64,000 bases of DNA, from contig JAWLAT010000016.1 in NCBI GenBank assembly GCA_041395325.1, positions 1 through 64,000 on the forward strand, in the 5' to 3' direction. Both the position numbers and the translations under genes were made by a program. This DNA is from JAWLAT01 sp041395325 (GTDB lineage Bacteria; Pseudomonadota; Gammaproteobacteria; Xanthomonadales; SZUA-5). The notes beneath the pieces are model-generated. The model saw nothing but the letters and a program-made list of their open reading frames with translations. It was not told the DNA's origin and made no database searches. How positions within the stretch are numbered: the first letter of the stretch is position 1; the number at the start of each line of letters is the position of its first letter. Below, in pieces: positions 1 through 8,505 of the stretch.

Positions 1-136
1 CATCGGCATGGTTGGCCGCCGCAGCCTGACGTGCGGCGATCCGTCGCAGATCATCGTAGACGGCTGCAAACAAGGCATCTGCGGCCGCTTTGTCGCCGGC
101 ACTGGCCTTCGCGATCAGCTGCGTGATATCGCCCAC
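1..136 (-). CDS. ECF sigma factor, TIGR02999-like, N-terminal part only
   Basis: Reading the minus strand from a GTG at 136-134 gives an open frame of 45 residues to the window edge. It begins VGDITQLIAKASAGDKAAA and continues with ALFAAVYDDLRRIAARQ. This matches the N-terminus of the TIGR02999 group of ECF RNA polymerase sigma factors (DiTqLL...GD..A...L...vYdeLRrlA), which is region 2 of sigma-70. An AAGGG lies 6 bases upstream of the GTG. In related genomes such sigma factors often precede a Ser/Thr kinase with a TPR tail; here the downstream neighbour is outside the window. The family call rests on sequence pattern from memory and the C-terminal region 4 is not visible. Confidence 0.75.
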   Translation of the reverse strand, partial: MGDITQLIAKASAGDKAAADALFAAVYDDLRRIAARQAAAANHAD

Positions 137-471
137 TCGCCGCCCTTGCGTTGCCGAAAGCGCAACGCTGCCACCGGCCTTCGGCCCCCGCAAGCGGCAT
201 CCGAGCAGCGCGTGCGGTGGTCGGCGAAAGGTGGCGTCGAGGCCAACGGCATTCCACCTGCTCGACCACGATGCCAATGCTTGCCGTGGCGCGAAAGCCG
301 CGATCACGCCGCAAGCTCAACGGCCATCCCAAGGCCAACGCCTGGCCGACGAGTCAACTCGGCGGCGATCAATGCCATTCGAGTGAGAGGTCTGGTCCCA
401 TGACCGCAGTTCTCCCTTGCCGGAGTGAGCCAACAGCCTGCTCTGGCACATCCCGATCGCCTGGAGTCAGC
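137..471. other. Intergenic region between divergent genes
   Basis: This gap of about 335 bases separates the ECF sigma gene (minus) from the next plus-strand gene. Several frames are open here by chance because of high GC content. I see no convincing promoter, repeat or RNA gene. Confidence 0.4.
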
Positions 472-2007
472 ATGTCGTCCGAACGTTCAATGCGCATCAT
501 CCTGTGGAATCACAGCAACTACACCCTGACCCACTTCAGCGGCAGTGCCACGCACGGCAACGCGCCTTGTCCGGATGGCTTGACGCTGTCCAGCTCGGGC
601 TCGGTCAGCATCTCGCTGGCACCTGGGGGCTCCCTGGCCGTGGTGGCCAAGAACAGTAGCGGCGGCTGCACCGGTCAGTTCACCGTGACCGACAGCAACA
701 ATCACGTCAGCTTCCCCGTGCACTACGACCATCCCAGCAGCAACGACCCCACCACGCTGTACGTGGTGCCGGACAGCAGCCATCCGAGCTGCATGGGGGT
801 CAACGACGTCGGCACGCTCAGCGGCCACGACATCACGGTCAACATGGGGCTGTACCAGGGTTGTGCGGTGCAGGAATGGGATGACAACGGCCATGCCTAC
901 ACGGCGGGCTATGTGGCGCCCCTATCGGCCACACCCTACGAGGGCAACAACGCCCGCGATGTCGTCAACTCGCTGTTTCAGACAAGCATCCGCAAGCCCG
1001 ATGGCGTGCAGCACTGGTTCAATCAGGCCAACGCAGTCCCCTATCTGCCGGCCGACTACACGGGCGGACAGTTGATCGTCAACGGCTCGGCCTCGCCGCC
1101 CGGCGCCTTGCTGCAGCTGATGCTGAACCAATGGCCCGGCGCCACCACGCCGCTGAACAACACCCCCGACTGGCCGCTGATCCAGTTCCTGGCCAACTTC
1201 CTGGTGCCCGAGACCACCACCAGCAGCACCCCGGCACTGGTGATGTATGTGCCCAAATTCAGCGACCAGGGCTACGTCAGCAGCAGCAGCGCCACTGGCC
1301 CGAAGTACCAATTGCTCGGTTACCAGGCATACCCGCTGGCCGGATCCGGCAGCCGCTTCAACATGGCCAATGTGCAGACCTTCCTGCGGCTGCTGCTCGG
1401 TGGCTCGCATTTCGTCAACATCCAGGCGGATCGGGATTTTCAGAACCAGAACCCGACCAACCCACCGGCCAACACCGGTCGCAATCTCTACGACGAGTTC
1501 AAGTCGGCCTTTCCCGCCCAGAACTCGCAGAGCGGGCGCCATATATGTGAGGGCAACTCGCACTACACCAATACGGTCAACACCAGTGGCTGGTACTACG
1601 GCAACCAGATGGGCGAGTGGGCGGCGTCGGACTGCGGTTTGCTGCTCTCGTTCCTGGTCGCCAAGACCGCCGACAACCAGTACAACACCTTCATGCAGCT
1701 GGAAGGCTGGCCAGCGGACAACGACTGGGTCTTCGGCGAAGGCTCATTGAGCGGCGGTGCACGCCATGGCGGCGACTACGCGGCCTACAAGCAGTCGTTG
1801 TGGAACATCTCCACCTTCGGCGCAGCGCCCTACAGCGAAAAGCGCGGCACCACTATCTTCCTGGCCCCGGCCAGCTGGGTCCCGACGATCTACAGCAACA
1901 CCTACATGATGCCCTACGTCGGCGCCGAGACCCCGCAAAGCTGGCTGGAAACCGCCCTGGTCTCCGTCCCCTCCGGCACGCCGAGCACGCCTTCGCAGTA
2001 TGGATAG
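472..2007 (+). CDS. Unrecognised 511-residue protein with aegerolysin-like N-terminal layout
   Basis: The frame is open from further upstream, but the ATG at 472 is chosen because GGAG sits 5 bases before it and residues after this point are typical protein sequence; the upstream part is Arg/Ser-rich and looks untranslated. No signal peptide or membrane segment is visible. Residues about 8-125 have the layout of a small beta-sandwich (N-H-S-N-Y-T-L-T near the start, then a Gly-rich turn and a Cys). This loosely recalls aegerolysin or crystal-protein-ET79-like domains, but that is a weak resemblance. The remaining 380 residues are Gly/Asn/Tyr-rich, contain few charged residues, and match nothing I recognise. 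It may be an extracellular or toxin-like protein exported by another route; no function is claimed. Confidence 0.7.
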   Translation: MSSERSMRIILWNHSNYTLTHFSGSATHGNAPCPDGLTLSSSGSVSISLAPGGSLAVVAKNSSGGCTGQFTVTDSNNHVSFPVHYDHPSSNDPTTLYVVPDSSHPSCMGVNDVGTLSGHDITVNMGLYQGCAVQEWDDNGHAYTAGYVAPLSATPYEGNNARDVVNSLFQTSIRKPDGVQHWFNQANAVPYLPADYTGGQLIVNGSASPPGALLQLMLNQWPGATTPLNNTPDWPLIQFLANFLVPETTTSSTPALVMYVPKFSDQGYVSSSSATGPKYQLLGYQAYPLAGSGSRFNMANVQTFLRLLLGGSHFVNIQADRDFQNQNPTNPPANTGRNLYDEFKSAFPAQNSQSGRHICEGNSHYTNTVNTSGWYYGNQMGEWAASDCGLLLSFLVAKTADNQYNTFMQLEGWPADNDWVFGEGSLSGGARHGGDYAAYKQSLWNISTFGAAPYSEKRGTTIFLAPASWVPTIYSNTYMMPYVGAETPQSWLETALVSVPSGTPSTPSQYG

Positions 2008-2080
2008 CCTCGACCAGACACGCGCCATCTGGCGCCGGGTAGACCCGCTGTCAATCTGACAGACAGCAACCCCCTGGGAG

Positions 2081-2100
2081 CGCCGGCGTCCCCGCCGGCG
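2081..2100. terminator. GC hairpin between convergent genes
   Basis: CGCCGGCG, a 4-base loop TCCC, then CGCCGGCG form a perfect 8-bp stem in the gap between the convergent genes ending at 2007 and 2172. There is no T-run, so it is either a weak bidirectional terminator or one of the dispersed GC hairpins common in Lysobacterales intergenic DNA. Confidence 0.4.
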
Positions 2101-2171
2101 ACTTCCTCGATGGATCGGATGCGAGCCTCCCAGGTCTCGTTTGCACCGGGCGAGATTCAGCACCAGGGCAG

Positions 2172-3824
2172 CTACTCAAATCCGTCGCTGAAGATCTCCG
2201 GCGGGAGTTCGGGCAGCTCGGGCGCGAGGCTGAAGATTTCGCGCACCTCGTCGGTGTCCTGATCAGCCATATACATCAACCGGCTCCCATCGGCGTTCTG
2301 TACGAAGGCCTGCACATCGCCGCCGCTCACCAACGGGGCATTCAGCTTGACGCTGGCACCGCCGCTCAGGCTAACCAGGTGGATCTCGTCGACACCGGGC
2401 GCGTCCTGATTCGACTGATACACCAGGTAGCGGCTGTCCCGGCTGATGTCGAACCCGTTCAGGCCGCTGCCGCCGACGAATTCCGGCGTCAGCTGGATGG
2501 GCGTTCCGCCTCCGATGGGCACGCTGAACAGCGCCGTACCCGGGCTGCCGCCCTCGATCACGTCAATGAACCCAATGGAATAGGCGACGCTGCTGCTGTC
2601 GGCGCTGATTTCGAAGCTCTCGACCGTCTGCCCGGCAGGAAGCGGCGCATTCAACTGGGTAACCGCGCCCCCCTGGAGGGGCACGCTGAACAACTGGTCC
2701 TGCCCGGCCCCGCCCGTGCTGGTCTGGTACACGACCGTGCTGCCGTCAGGGCTGATCTGGTAGTTGAACGTTCGGTCGCCGGGATTGCTCAGCGGCGTGA
2801 TGGCCCCGCCGCCAGCCGGAACACTGAACAACTCGTTGATGCCGATGACGTTCTGTTCGCCGCGATACACCACCGTGCTGCCATCGGGCGTGAACTGGAA
2901 CTCAAAGATCGCGCCATTGGCTGGCATGGGGCCATTGAGCTTGACCACGGGGCCGCCGCCGACGGGCACGCTGAAGATCTCATGGAGGTTGTTGGTCTCC
3001 TGGTCGGCGCTGTACACCATGTTGCTGCCGTCCGGACTGAGCTTGATGCCGAACAGACCCACATCACCCTCGTTGGGCAGCGGCTCGTTGAGCTTGATGA
3101 CCGATCCTCCGCTGATCGGCACGCTGTAGAGCTCGTTGACGTTGTTGGTCTCCTGATCGGCCAGATAGACCACTGTGCTGCTGTCGCCGCTGATGAACCG
3201 GGTGAACAGCACCTGGCGTCCGCCACCGGGCAGCGGCGGGTTGAGCTTGGTGATCGTGCCGCCGCCGATGGGCACACTGTAGATCTCGGAGACGTTGTCG
3301 GTGTCCTGATCGCCGAAGTAGACCACGGTCATGCCGTCCGGACTAATGCTGAAATCGGACACATTGCCTCCGGTCGGCAGATCCCTGTTCAGCCGTGTGA
3401 ATGGTCCGCCGGTGGCGGGTACGCTGAACAACTCGGATTTGTCGTTGGTCAGCTGATCGGCCAGGTAAACGACCGTTTGGCCATCCGGCGTGAATCGGGC
3501 ATCTCTGACATCACCGCCCGTCACCATCGGGCCGTTGAGCTTCACCGGCATGCCCCCGTCGACGGGCACGCTGTAGAGCTCGAAAACTTCGTCCGTGTCT
3601 TGATCTGCCCGATACAGCACGGTGCTGCCATCCGGGCCGAAAGATGGCGTGAAGGACACATCGCCACCGGGAGGAAGCGGCCCATTGAGCTTGATCGGAA
3701 GGCTGCCGGGGAAGGCCACCGCGGGCAGCGCGCAGAGCAGCACCAGGGTGGCCAGCGCCCGGGGGCGCGTGGCCCACGGCGGATTCACAATGGCGGAGCG
3801 CTGTTCGCGAGTGGTCTCAGTCAT
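2172..3824 (-). CDS. Secreted TolB/PD40-type beta-propeller protein
   Basis: The start ATG at 3824 is followed by a signal peptide (Arg-rich head, then LATLVLLCALPAVAFPG, cleavage near residue 40) and has GGGG about 7 bases upstream. The longer frame to 4079 lacks protein-like character. The mature protein is about ten repeats of 46-48 residues with the consensus F.PDG..VVY.ADQ.T...ELYSVP..GG...KLN.PLP.GG.V, typical of WD40-like PD40/TolB propeller blades. The last repeats are more degenerate. It ends in IFSDGFE, a C-terminal motif also seen in two other exported proteins of this window. Such propellers usually bind peptides or carbohydrate outside the inner membrane; no catalytic residues can be named. 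It stands alone, convergent with the gene at 472-2007. Confidence 0.85.
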   Translation of the reverse strand: MTETTREQRSAIVNPPWATRPRALATLVLLCALPAVAFPGSLPIKLNGPLPPGGDVSFTPSFGPDGSTVLYRADQDTDEVFELYSVPVDGGMPVKLNGPMVTGGDVRDARFTPDGQTVVYLADQLTNDKSELFSVPATGGPFTRLNRDLPTGGNVSDFSISPDGMTVVYFGDQDTDNVSEIYSVPIGGGTITKLNPPLPGGGRQVLFTRFISGDSSTVVYLADQETNNVNELYSVPISGGSVIKLNEPLPNEGDVGLFGIKLSPDGSNMVYSADQETNNLHEIFSVPVGGGPVVKLNGPMPANGAIFEFQFTPDGSTVVYRGEQNVIGINELFSVPAGGGAITPLSNPGDRTFNYQISPDGSTVVYQTSTGGAGQDQLFSVPLQGGAVTQLNAPLPAGQTVESFEISADSSSVAYSIGFIDVIEGGSPGTALFSVPIGGGTPIQLTPEFVGGSGLNGFDISRDSRYLVYQSNQDAPGVDEIHLVSLSGGASVKLNAPLVSGGDVQAFVQNADGSRLMYMADQDTDEVREIFSLAPELPELPPEIFSDGFE

Positions 3825-4195
3825 GGGAATGCCCCCGTTTGATTTGCGCGCAGTGTCCGGGGCCACCGTGGTAGCGAGCGTGGTCATGAGCGTTGGAATG
3901 CCGCAGATCGTTGCGGATTCGGATGGGAAGGTCGTCGGGAAACCGGGGCGGCGCGATGGATCACGGTGTTGCCGCACCGGGCTGAACATGGCGACGGTCG
4001 AACTGCCATCGCCCGCCGCTGGAGCGCCGCCGCGGCATCGAGCTCGGCCCTGGCTCAATGGCGCAGGGAGCATCTTCAAACAAGGATCAACCTGCGACTG
4101 CCGAACCGACTGACCGGGTCGAGACTGAGCGCTGGAGGAACCAGGCTCGGAGTAGGATTCAGCCCAAATCCCGTTGGCGGACGCTGGAGCGCGAC
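3825..4195. other. Divergent intergenic region
   Basis: About 370 bases separate two divergently oriented genes for exported proteins, so promoters for both should lie here. No clear -35/-10 pair, palindrome or small gene could be picked out by eye; open frames across it are extensions of the flanking genes. Confidence 0.35.
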
Positions 4196-4777
4196 ATGCC
4201 GAGATTCGCGATCATCCTGCTGACCCTGATGTGGCTTTCCCACAGCCCGTCGGCCTTGGCGACAGCCCAGGTACCGGACGCCATCGAACTGAACGGCGTC
4301 GTCTATCCGCTGCTCAACGAACCGCTGGATTCGGTGCTGGAGCAACGCGAATGGACGCCGCCTGCCGATGCCGTCGAGTCATCCGCAAACTGGCGTGGTT
4401 ATGTGGCGCACTGGACCATCCGGAACGACACATTGTGGCTGCTTGACGTGACCATCAAAGCCCAGCAACCGAACGGGGAACTGGACACACGGAGCATCAT
4501 CCGCGAACTCTTCGACGACACGCCGCCCATCCCGGCCAGCTGGTACGACGGCACCCTGATCGTTCCCGATGGCATGCTCGTCAGCAGCTTCCACGCGGGC
4601 TACGAGAGCAGCTATGACCACTACCAGGTCCTGGTCGTGGAAGGAGGGCGGATCCGGGAACGGCGGTCCATGGACAGAACCGGCTTCGAGGCATTCCAGC
4701 AGGCCACCAAGGCAGCGCGCCTCGAAGAGGCCATTCAAGCCGAGCGCGTCAGGGAACAGCGTATGAAGCTGGACTGA
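4196..4777 (+). CDS. Small secreted protein of unknown function
   Basis: The ATG at 4196 has GGAG 6 bases upstream and is followed by a clear signal peptide, MPRFAIILLTLMWLSHSPSA, with cleavage near residue 23. The frame runs 46 codons further upstream without protein-like sequence, so the inner start is preferred. The mature part of about 170 residues contains ELNGVVYPLLNEPLDSVLEQ near its N-terminus, a Trp-rich middle (WRGYVAHWTIRNDTLWLLDV) and a charged C-terminal helix rich in Glu and Arg. I do not recognise the family. It converges with the gene at 4830-5225. Export is inferred from the signal peptide only. Confidence 0.75.
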   Translation: MPRFAIILLTLMWLSHSPSALATAQVPDAIELNGVVYPLLNEPLDSVLEQREWTPPADAVESSANWRGYVAHWTIRNDTLWLLDVTIKAQQPNGELDTRSIIRELFDDTPPIPASWYDGTLIVPDGMLVSSFHAGYESSYDHYQVLVVEGGRIRERRSMDRTGFEAFQQATKAARLEEAIQAERVREQRMKLD

Positions 4778-4791
4778 CGGCGCAAGAGCCG

Positions 4792-4805
4792 CCACAGCGT
4801 TGTGG
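4792..4805. terminator. Short hairpin between convergent genes
   Basis: CCACA-GCGT-TGTGG lies in the 52-base gap between two convergent genes. The stem is only 5 bp and no T-run follows, so this is a weak candidate for a shared terminator. Confidence 0.25.
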
Positions 4806-4829
4806 AAGCCCGCTGCATCGCAAATGCAA

Positions 4830-5225
4830 TTAGTAGCGACAATCGTCTGTGCCACAGCGACGAGCCGGGGAAATGGTGTTCTCCTCGGGCCGCCATTCAA
4901 ACCGAGGCCCGTGAGTTCGTATCATCGGATCCCGATTCGTGAACATCACCTCGACGGAATCCCCGTCCTCGTGCACCACGCAGTCCACGTCTGGATAGGC
5001 GCGCACGTGCCTCGCACCATATTCGATCATGGCACTGGATTGATCACCCCATGCCCGCTCATCCATGACGGCAGACAGGGCCAGGGCGCACTCCGTGGGG
5101 AACTCGTAGACCACCCTTTCGACGCTTTCCTCGCCAAGCACAGGACTGGAAATCAGCAGCACCAGCAGGCCGAGTACGCCATGAAAGGACCTCATGGATA
5201 CCGTGCACTTCGAATAGCGAGTCAT
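4830..5225 (-). CDS. Small secreted protein of unknown function
   Basis: The ATG at 5225 is supported by a strong GGAGGAA 6-7 bases upstream. The first 31 residues form a signal peptide with a hydrophobic core GVLGLLVLLISSPVLG. The mature part of about 100 residues contains four Cys (ECAL, DCVV, RCGT, DCRY), consistent with disulfides in the periplasm or outside. A segment VDCVVHEDGDSVEVMF is followed by TNRDPMIRTHGPRFEW. I do not recognise the family. The gene converges with the small secreted protein at 4196-4777 and lies about 200 bases from the next minus-strand gene upstream. Confidence 0.75.
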   Translation of the reverse strand: MTRYSKCTVSMRSFHGVLGLLVLLISSPVLGEESVERVVYEFPTECALALSAVMDERAWGDQSSAMIEYGARHVRAYPDVDCVVHEDGDSVEVMFTNRDPMIRTHGPRFEWRPEENTISPARRCGTDDCRY

Positions 5226-5428
5226 TTCGTTTCCTCCGCTTCTGCTCTACTCACGTCGACGTTCGTTTGCCATATTCAACAGCCGCCGGACGCCCAAGTT
5301 GATGCCCATGGTTTGATTCGGCCAGAACCCACGCCGGTGGCGAACTTGAGCCGAGCACGGCCGTACGCTCCACCCGCACACCGCTCGGCACGACCGGCAG
5401 GTCAGCCCCCGATTCCACCGATCGACGC

Positions 5429-6373
5429 TCACTCCGCCTCGGTCGATCGAGGACTGGCGAAGATCGTGAATAGTTCATTCGGAAAGCCATCGGGGTCGAG
5501 CGCGCCATCGAAGCGGCCGTGGGTGAGCTGCCATTCGCCGGCGAAAGGTCTGAGGGCGAAGATCTGTTTGACCGTCCGCCCGCTGGCGTCGGTCAGCAAC
5601 ACCCTGTTGGCAATGACCCTCTCGCCGTTCAGCTGTGCCAGGACCGTGTCCACGCGTTCCATGTCGAAGGCGAATCGCTGTACCTCGACGGCACCGCGAC
5701 AGCCGCTTTGTCGGTAGTGATCGATCTCGAAGCTCAGTTGCCGACCGTCGAAATGAAACACTTCCTGGCCGTGGGATTCGTTCGGCCCCAGTTCCACGCA
5801 GGGCTCGAACAGCCAGTCACCACCGACATTGAACCAGCGGCTGTCGGTGCTGACGAAGCTGCTGTGGGCCTGCGCCAGCGAAGCCTCGCAATCCAGATCC
5901 GGCGTCAGTCGGTTGAGCGGAATGCTGCCGCTGACACCGGCCGCCGTCAGTTGGTAGTCCAGTTGGGCCGTGGTGCAGCTGAAGAAGCGCAGCTGCGCCT
6001 GGCCCCAGACCGTCAGGTCCGCGGCGCCCGGCTGATCGAAACGACCGTTCTCGGACCGGTATACGGTCATGGTCGCGCGATCGCCGCTGACCTCCCCCCA
6101 CAGGGTGTACCACTCGCGGGCGGTGCCGGCGGCGTCGAAGGTGTACCAGCCTCCCCAGAGCAGGTTCATCGAGGGGACGGTCTCCAGGAACATCCCCTGG
6201 CCGGGGCTGGCCGGGTTGTACCAGCTGCCATCGAGACCGTGGTTGATCAGGATGGTCTGCGCGTTGACGACCGCCCCAGACATGGGCAGGCAGCAGATCA
6301 GGCAGGCTCGGACGATCAGGTGGCGAAGGCTGAGTGACGACCGCTGGCGGACGTGGGTGGAGGGCTGGGGCAT
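5429..6373 (-). CDS. Secreted protein with GSWYNP..GQG module
   Basis: The start ATG at 6373 has AAGGAAG 6 bases upstream; a further ATG at 6412 in frame has no such site. A signal peptide follows (RHLIVRACLICCLPMSGAVVNA), giving a mature protein of about 275 residues. Its N-terminal half carries GLDGSWYNPASPGQGMFLE and WGGWYTFD, a module I associate with secreted proteins of Lysobacterales, where it often occurs as single or tandem copies of unknown role. The C-terminal half is a second, lipocalin-like or beta-rich region with HFDGRQLSFEIDHY. The gene is divergent from the winged-helix regulator at 6531, which could control it; that is inference from position. Confidence 0.8.
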   Translation of the reverse strand: MPQPSTHVRQRSSLSLRHLIVRACLICCLPMSGAVVNAQTILINHGLDGSWYNPASPGQGMFLETVPSMNLLWGGWYTFDAAGTAREWYTLWGEVSGDRATMTVYRSENGRFDQPGAADLTVWGQAQLRFFSCTTAQLDYQLTAAGVSGSIPLNRLTPDLDCEASLAQAHSSFVSTDSRWFNVGGDWLFEPCVELGPNESHGQEVFHFDGRQLSFEIDHYRQSGCRGAVEVQRFAFDMERVDTVLAQLNGERVIANRVLLTDASGRTVKQIFALRPFAGEWQLTHGRFDGALDPDGFPNELFTIFASPRSTEAE

Positions 6374-6530
6374 GCCGGGCTTCCTTGGGGTTAGGATGAT
6401 CGGCGCGAGCATGGATGCGCACCGGATAGTCCCGATGAAGCGCGGATGATTTTTCTGAAGCAGAAATGATCAAGACAACCAAGCCTTCAAAATCAATGAC
6501 TTACGCAGCAATGACGGGTGCTGGCCGGGC

Positions 6531-8384
6531 ATGACCGAGGGAAGCGCACATCAGGGGGCCTGGCAGGTGGGCGACCTTTGGGTGGACCCCGGTTCGGCGC
6601 GAGTCGTACGGGAAGGGGCCGACATCGAGCTCCCGGAGCTGTCCTTCCGGCTGCTGTTGGCGTTGATCGAGGCGGCACCGGAGCGACTCAGCAAGGACCA
6701 GCTGATCGCCGCAGTCTGGCGCGGCGGCGTGGTCAGCGATGAGACCCTGACCCAGCGCGTGCGGCTGCTACGTCAGGCGCTCGGCGACAGTCCAAGTGCG
6801 CCTCGATACCTCCGCGCGGTGCGCAACTACGGCTATCGTCTGATCGCACCGGTCGAGCCGGTCGCCGCCGGCCAGCCGCACCCGTCCAAGGTCGGGTCAG
6901 CGCCGGCTGGCCGCGGCCTGCGCTGGCTGCTGGCGGTGGCCGCCGTGCTGGCACTGGCGATCATGCTATGGCGTTGGTCCGGCCTTCTGGGATCGGCGGC
7001 CGATGCACCCCAGGGCCTCGCGGTGTTGCCGCTGGACAATCTCAGCGCCGATGCGGGCCGGGCCTATCTGGTCGATGGGCTGCACGATGAGCTGATCAAT
7101 CGGCTGTCGCAGATCGGCGGCCTGTCGGTGCTGTCCCGAACCTCGGTGCTGCCCTACCGGGATCATCAGTTGCCCCTCACCGAGATTGCCCGTCAGTTGG
7201 ACGTGAGCCATGTGCTGGAGGGCAGCATCCAGATCGAGGACGATCGCCTGAGGATCCAGTTGCAGTTGGTGGACGGGACGGCCGATCGGTTGTTGTGGGG
7301 CGAGCGCTACGAGCGTGCCTGGAACATGCAGAGTCTGTTTGCAGTGCAGTCGGAGGTTGCACGGCAGGTGGCGCAGGCGCTGCAGCTGGCGCTTTCATCC
7401 ACGGCGCAAGCGCGTCTGGTTCGATTGCCCACCGAGAACCTGGCGACCTACGACCGCTATCTGCTCGGGCGCCATCACGTCTTCGAGCTCACTGCCGACG
7501 ATCTGAACGTGGCCACCGACCTGCTGGAGCAGGTGGTGGTGGACGATCCGAACTTTGCCGAGGCCTGGGCGGCGCTGGGCTGGGCCTATGCCTTCCAGGC
7601 GTCCGGATACGGCGACGCAATTCCGGCGCAGACCTATCCGAAGGCGCTGGCGGCCGCTCAGCAGGCGCTGCGACTGGCACCCGCATTGGCCGATGCCCAC
7701 TCGCTGCATGCCGACCTCCTGAGCTGGTTTGTCTGGGACTGGTCCGGCGCGGAGACCGAGTATCAGACCACGATCCAACTCAGTCCCGACAATCTGGCCG
7801 GCTACGCCCAGTTCCAGTCGGCCATGGGACGGCATCGACAGGCACTGGAACTGATCAAGCGGCTGACCGAACGCTATCCGCAGATTGGCTATTACCGGAT
7901 CAATGCCGCCTGGCGCTATCTGAATGCACGCCGCTATGACGAGGCCATCGCGCAGGCGCAGCTGGCGCGTGGCCATGCCGATAGCGACACCGTGATCGGT
8001 TGGGCGAAGCTGGGCCAGGGGGACGTCGCAGCCGCCCTGCAGGCACTCGAGCGAGCGCTGCAGAACAGTCCCGACAACCCGGTAGCCCGCTCAAGTTTTG
8101 CGGTCGCCCTGGTTCGCCACGGCGAACTGGAGCGTGGGCGCGATGAGTTGACCAAGTTGCTGGCTCAGGCCGACCAGCGCTACGTCCCGGCAACGGCCGT
8201 CGCAGCCGTGTATTTCTCCCTGGGGGATGCGGATCGCGGCTTCGAGTGGCTGCAGCGCGCCGTCGCCGAGCGGGATCGCGGGATCCTGTTTCTGCAGGTC
8301 GATCATGCCTACGACGGCTACCGCGAGGATCGGCGCTATCGGCAACTGGTGACTCAGTTAAGGTTTCCCGACGAGGGTTCGTAG
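6531..8384 (+). CDS. CadC-like winged-helix membrane regulator with TPR tail
   Basis: Residues about 10-105 form an OmpR/PhoB-type winged helix (Trans_reg_C), ending in the typical RYLRAVRNYGYRLIAPV. A single membrane segment follows near residues 128-150 (LRWLLAVAAVLALAIMLW). Residues about 160-290 resemble the TolB-N/FlgO-like domain seen in this class (LAVLPLDNLSADAGRAYLVDGLHDELI). The remaining 320 residues are TPR-like helical repeats. The layout predicts a membrane-anchored transcription activator with the DNA-binding head in the cytoplasm and a periplasmic sensor. The start ATG at 6531 has only a weak GGG upstream. It lies divergent from the secreted protein at 5429-6373 with a 157-base gap, suggesting local control. 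A second gene of the same architecture is at 58918-61008. Confidence 0.88.
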   Translation: MTEGSAHQGAWQVGDLWVDPGSARVVREGADIELPELSFRLLLALIEAAPERLSKDQLIAAVWRGGVVSDETLTQRVRLLRQALGDSPSAPRYLRAVRNYGYRLIAPVEPVAAGQPHPSKVGSAPAGRGLRWLLAVAAVLALAIMLWRWSGLLGSAADAPQGLAVLPLDNLSADAGRAYLVDGLHDELINRLSQIGGLSVLSRTSVLPYRDHQLPLTEIARQLDVSHVLEGSIQIEDDRLRIQLQLVDGTADRLLWGERYERAWNMQSLFAVQSEVARQVAQALQLALSSTAQARLVRLPTENLATYDRYLLGRHHVFELTADDLNVATDLLEQVVVDDPNFAEAWAALGWAYAFQASGYGDAIPAQTYPKALAAAQQALRLAPALADAHSLHADLLSWFVWDWSGAETEYQTTIQLSPDNLAGYAQFQSAMGRHRQALELIKRLTERYPQIGYYRINAAWRYLNARRYDEAIAQAQLARGHADSDTVIGWAKLGQGDVAAALQALERALQNSPDNPVARSSFAVALVRHGELERGRDELTKLLAQADQRYVPATAVAAVYFSLGDADRGFEWLQRAVAERDRGILFLQVDHAYDGYREDRRYRQLVTQLRFPDEGS

Positions 8385-8505
8385 GTGGCAACCGGTGAAC
8401 GCCAGGCGGCGCGTCTGCCGACCCGCTGGCCACGGCACCAAGGACGCAGGGAGCGCCGCTGCAGCTAAGTACTTCTTCATTGAAATCCTGCTCGAAACAA
8501 GCACC

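Noticed and set aside
2379..3842. 487-codon plus-strand frame opposite the propeller gene
   Set aside because: Its repeats (HAVELVDVVGLL and the like) are the antisense image of propeller blades.
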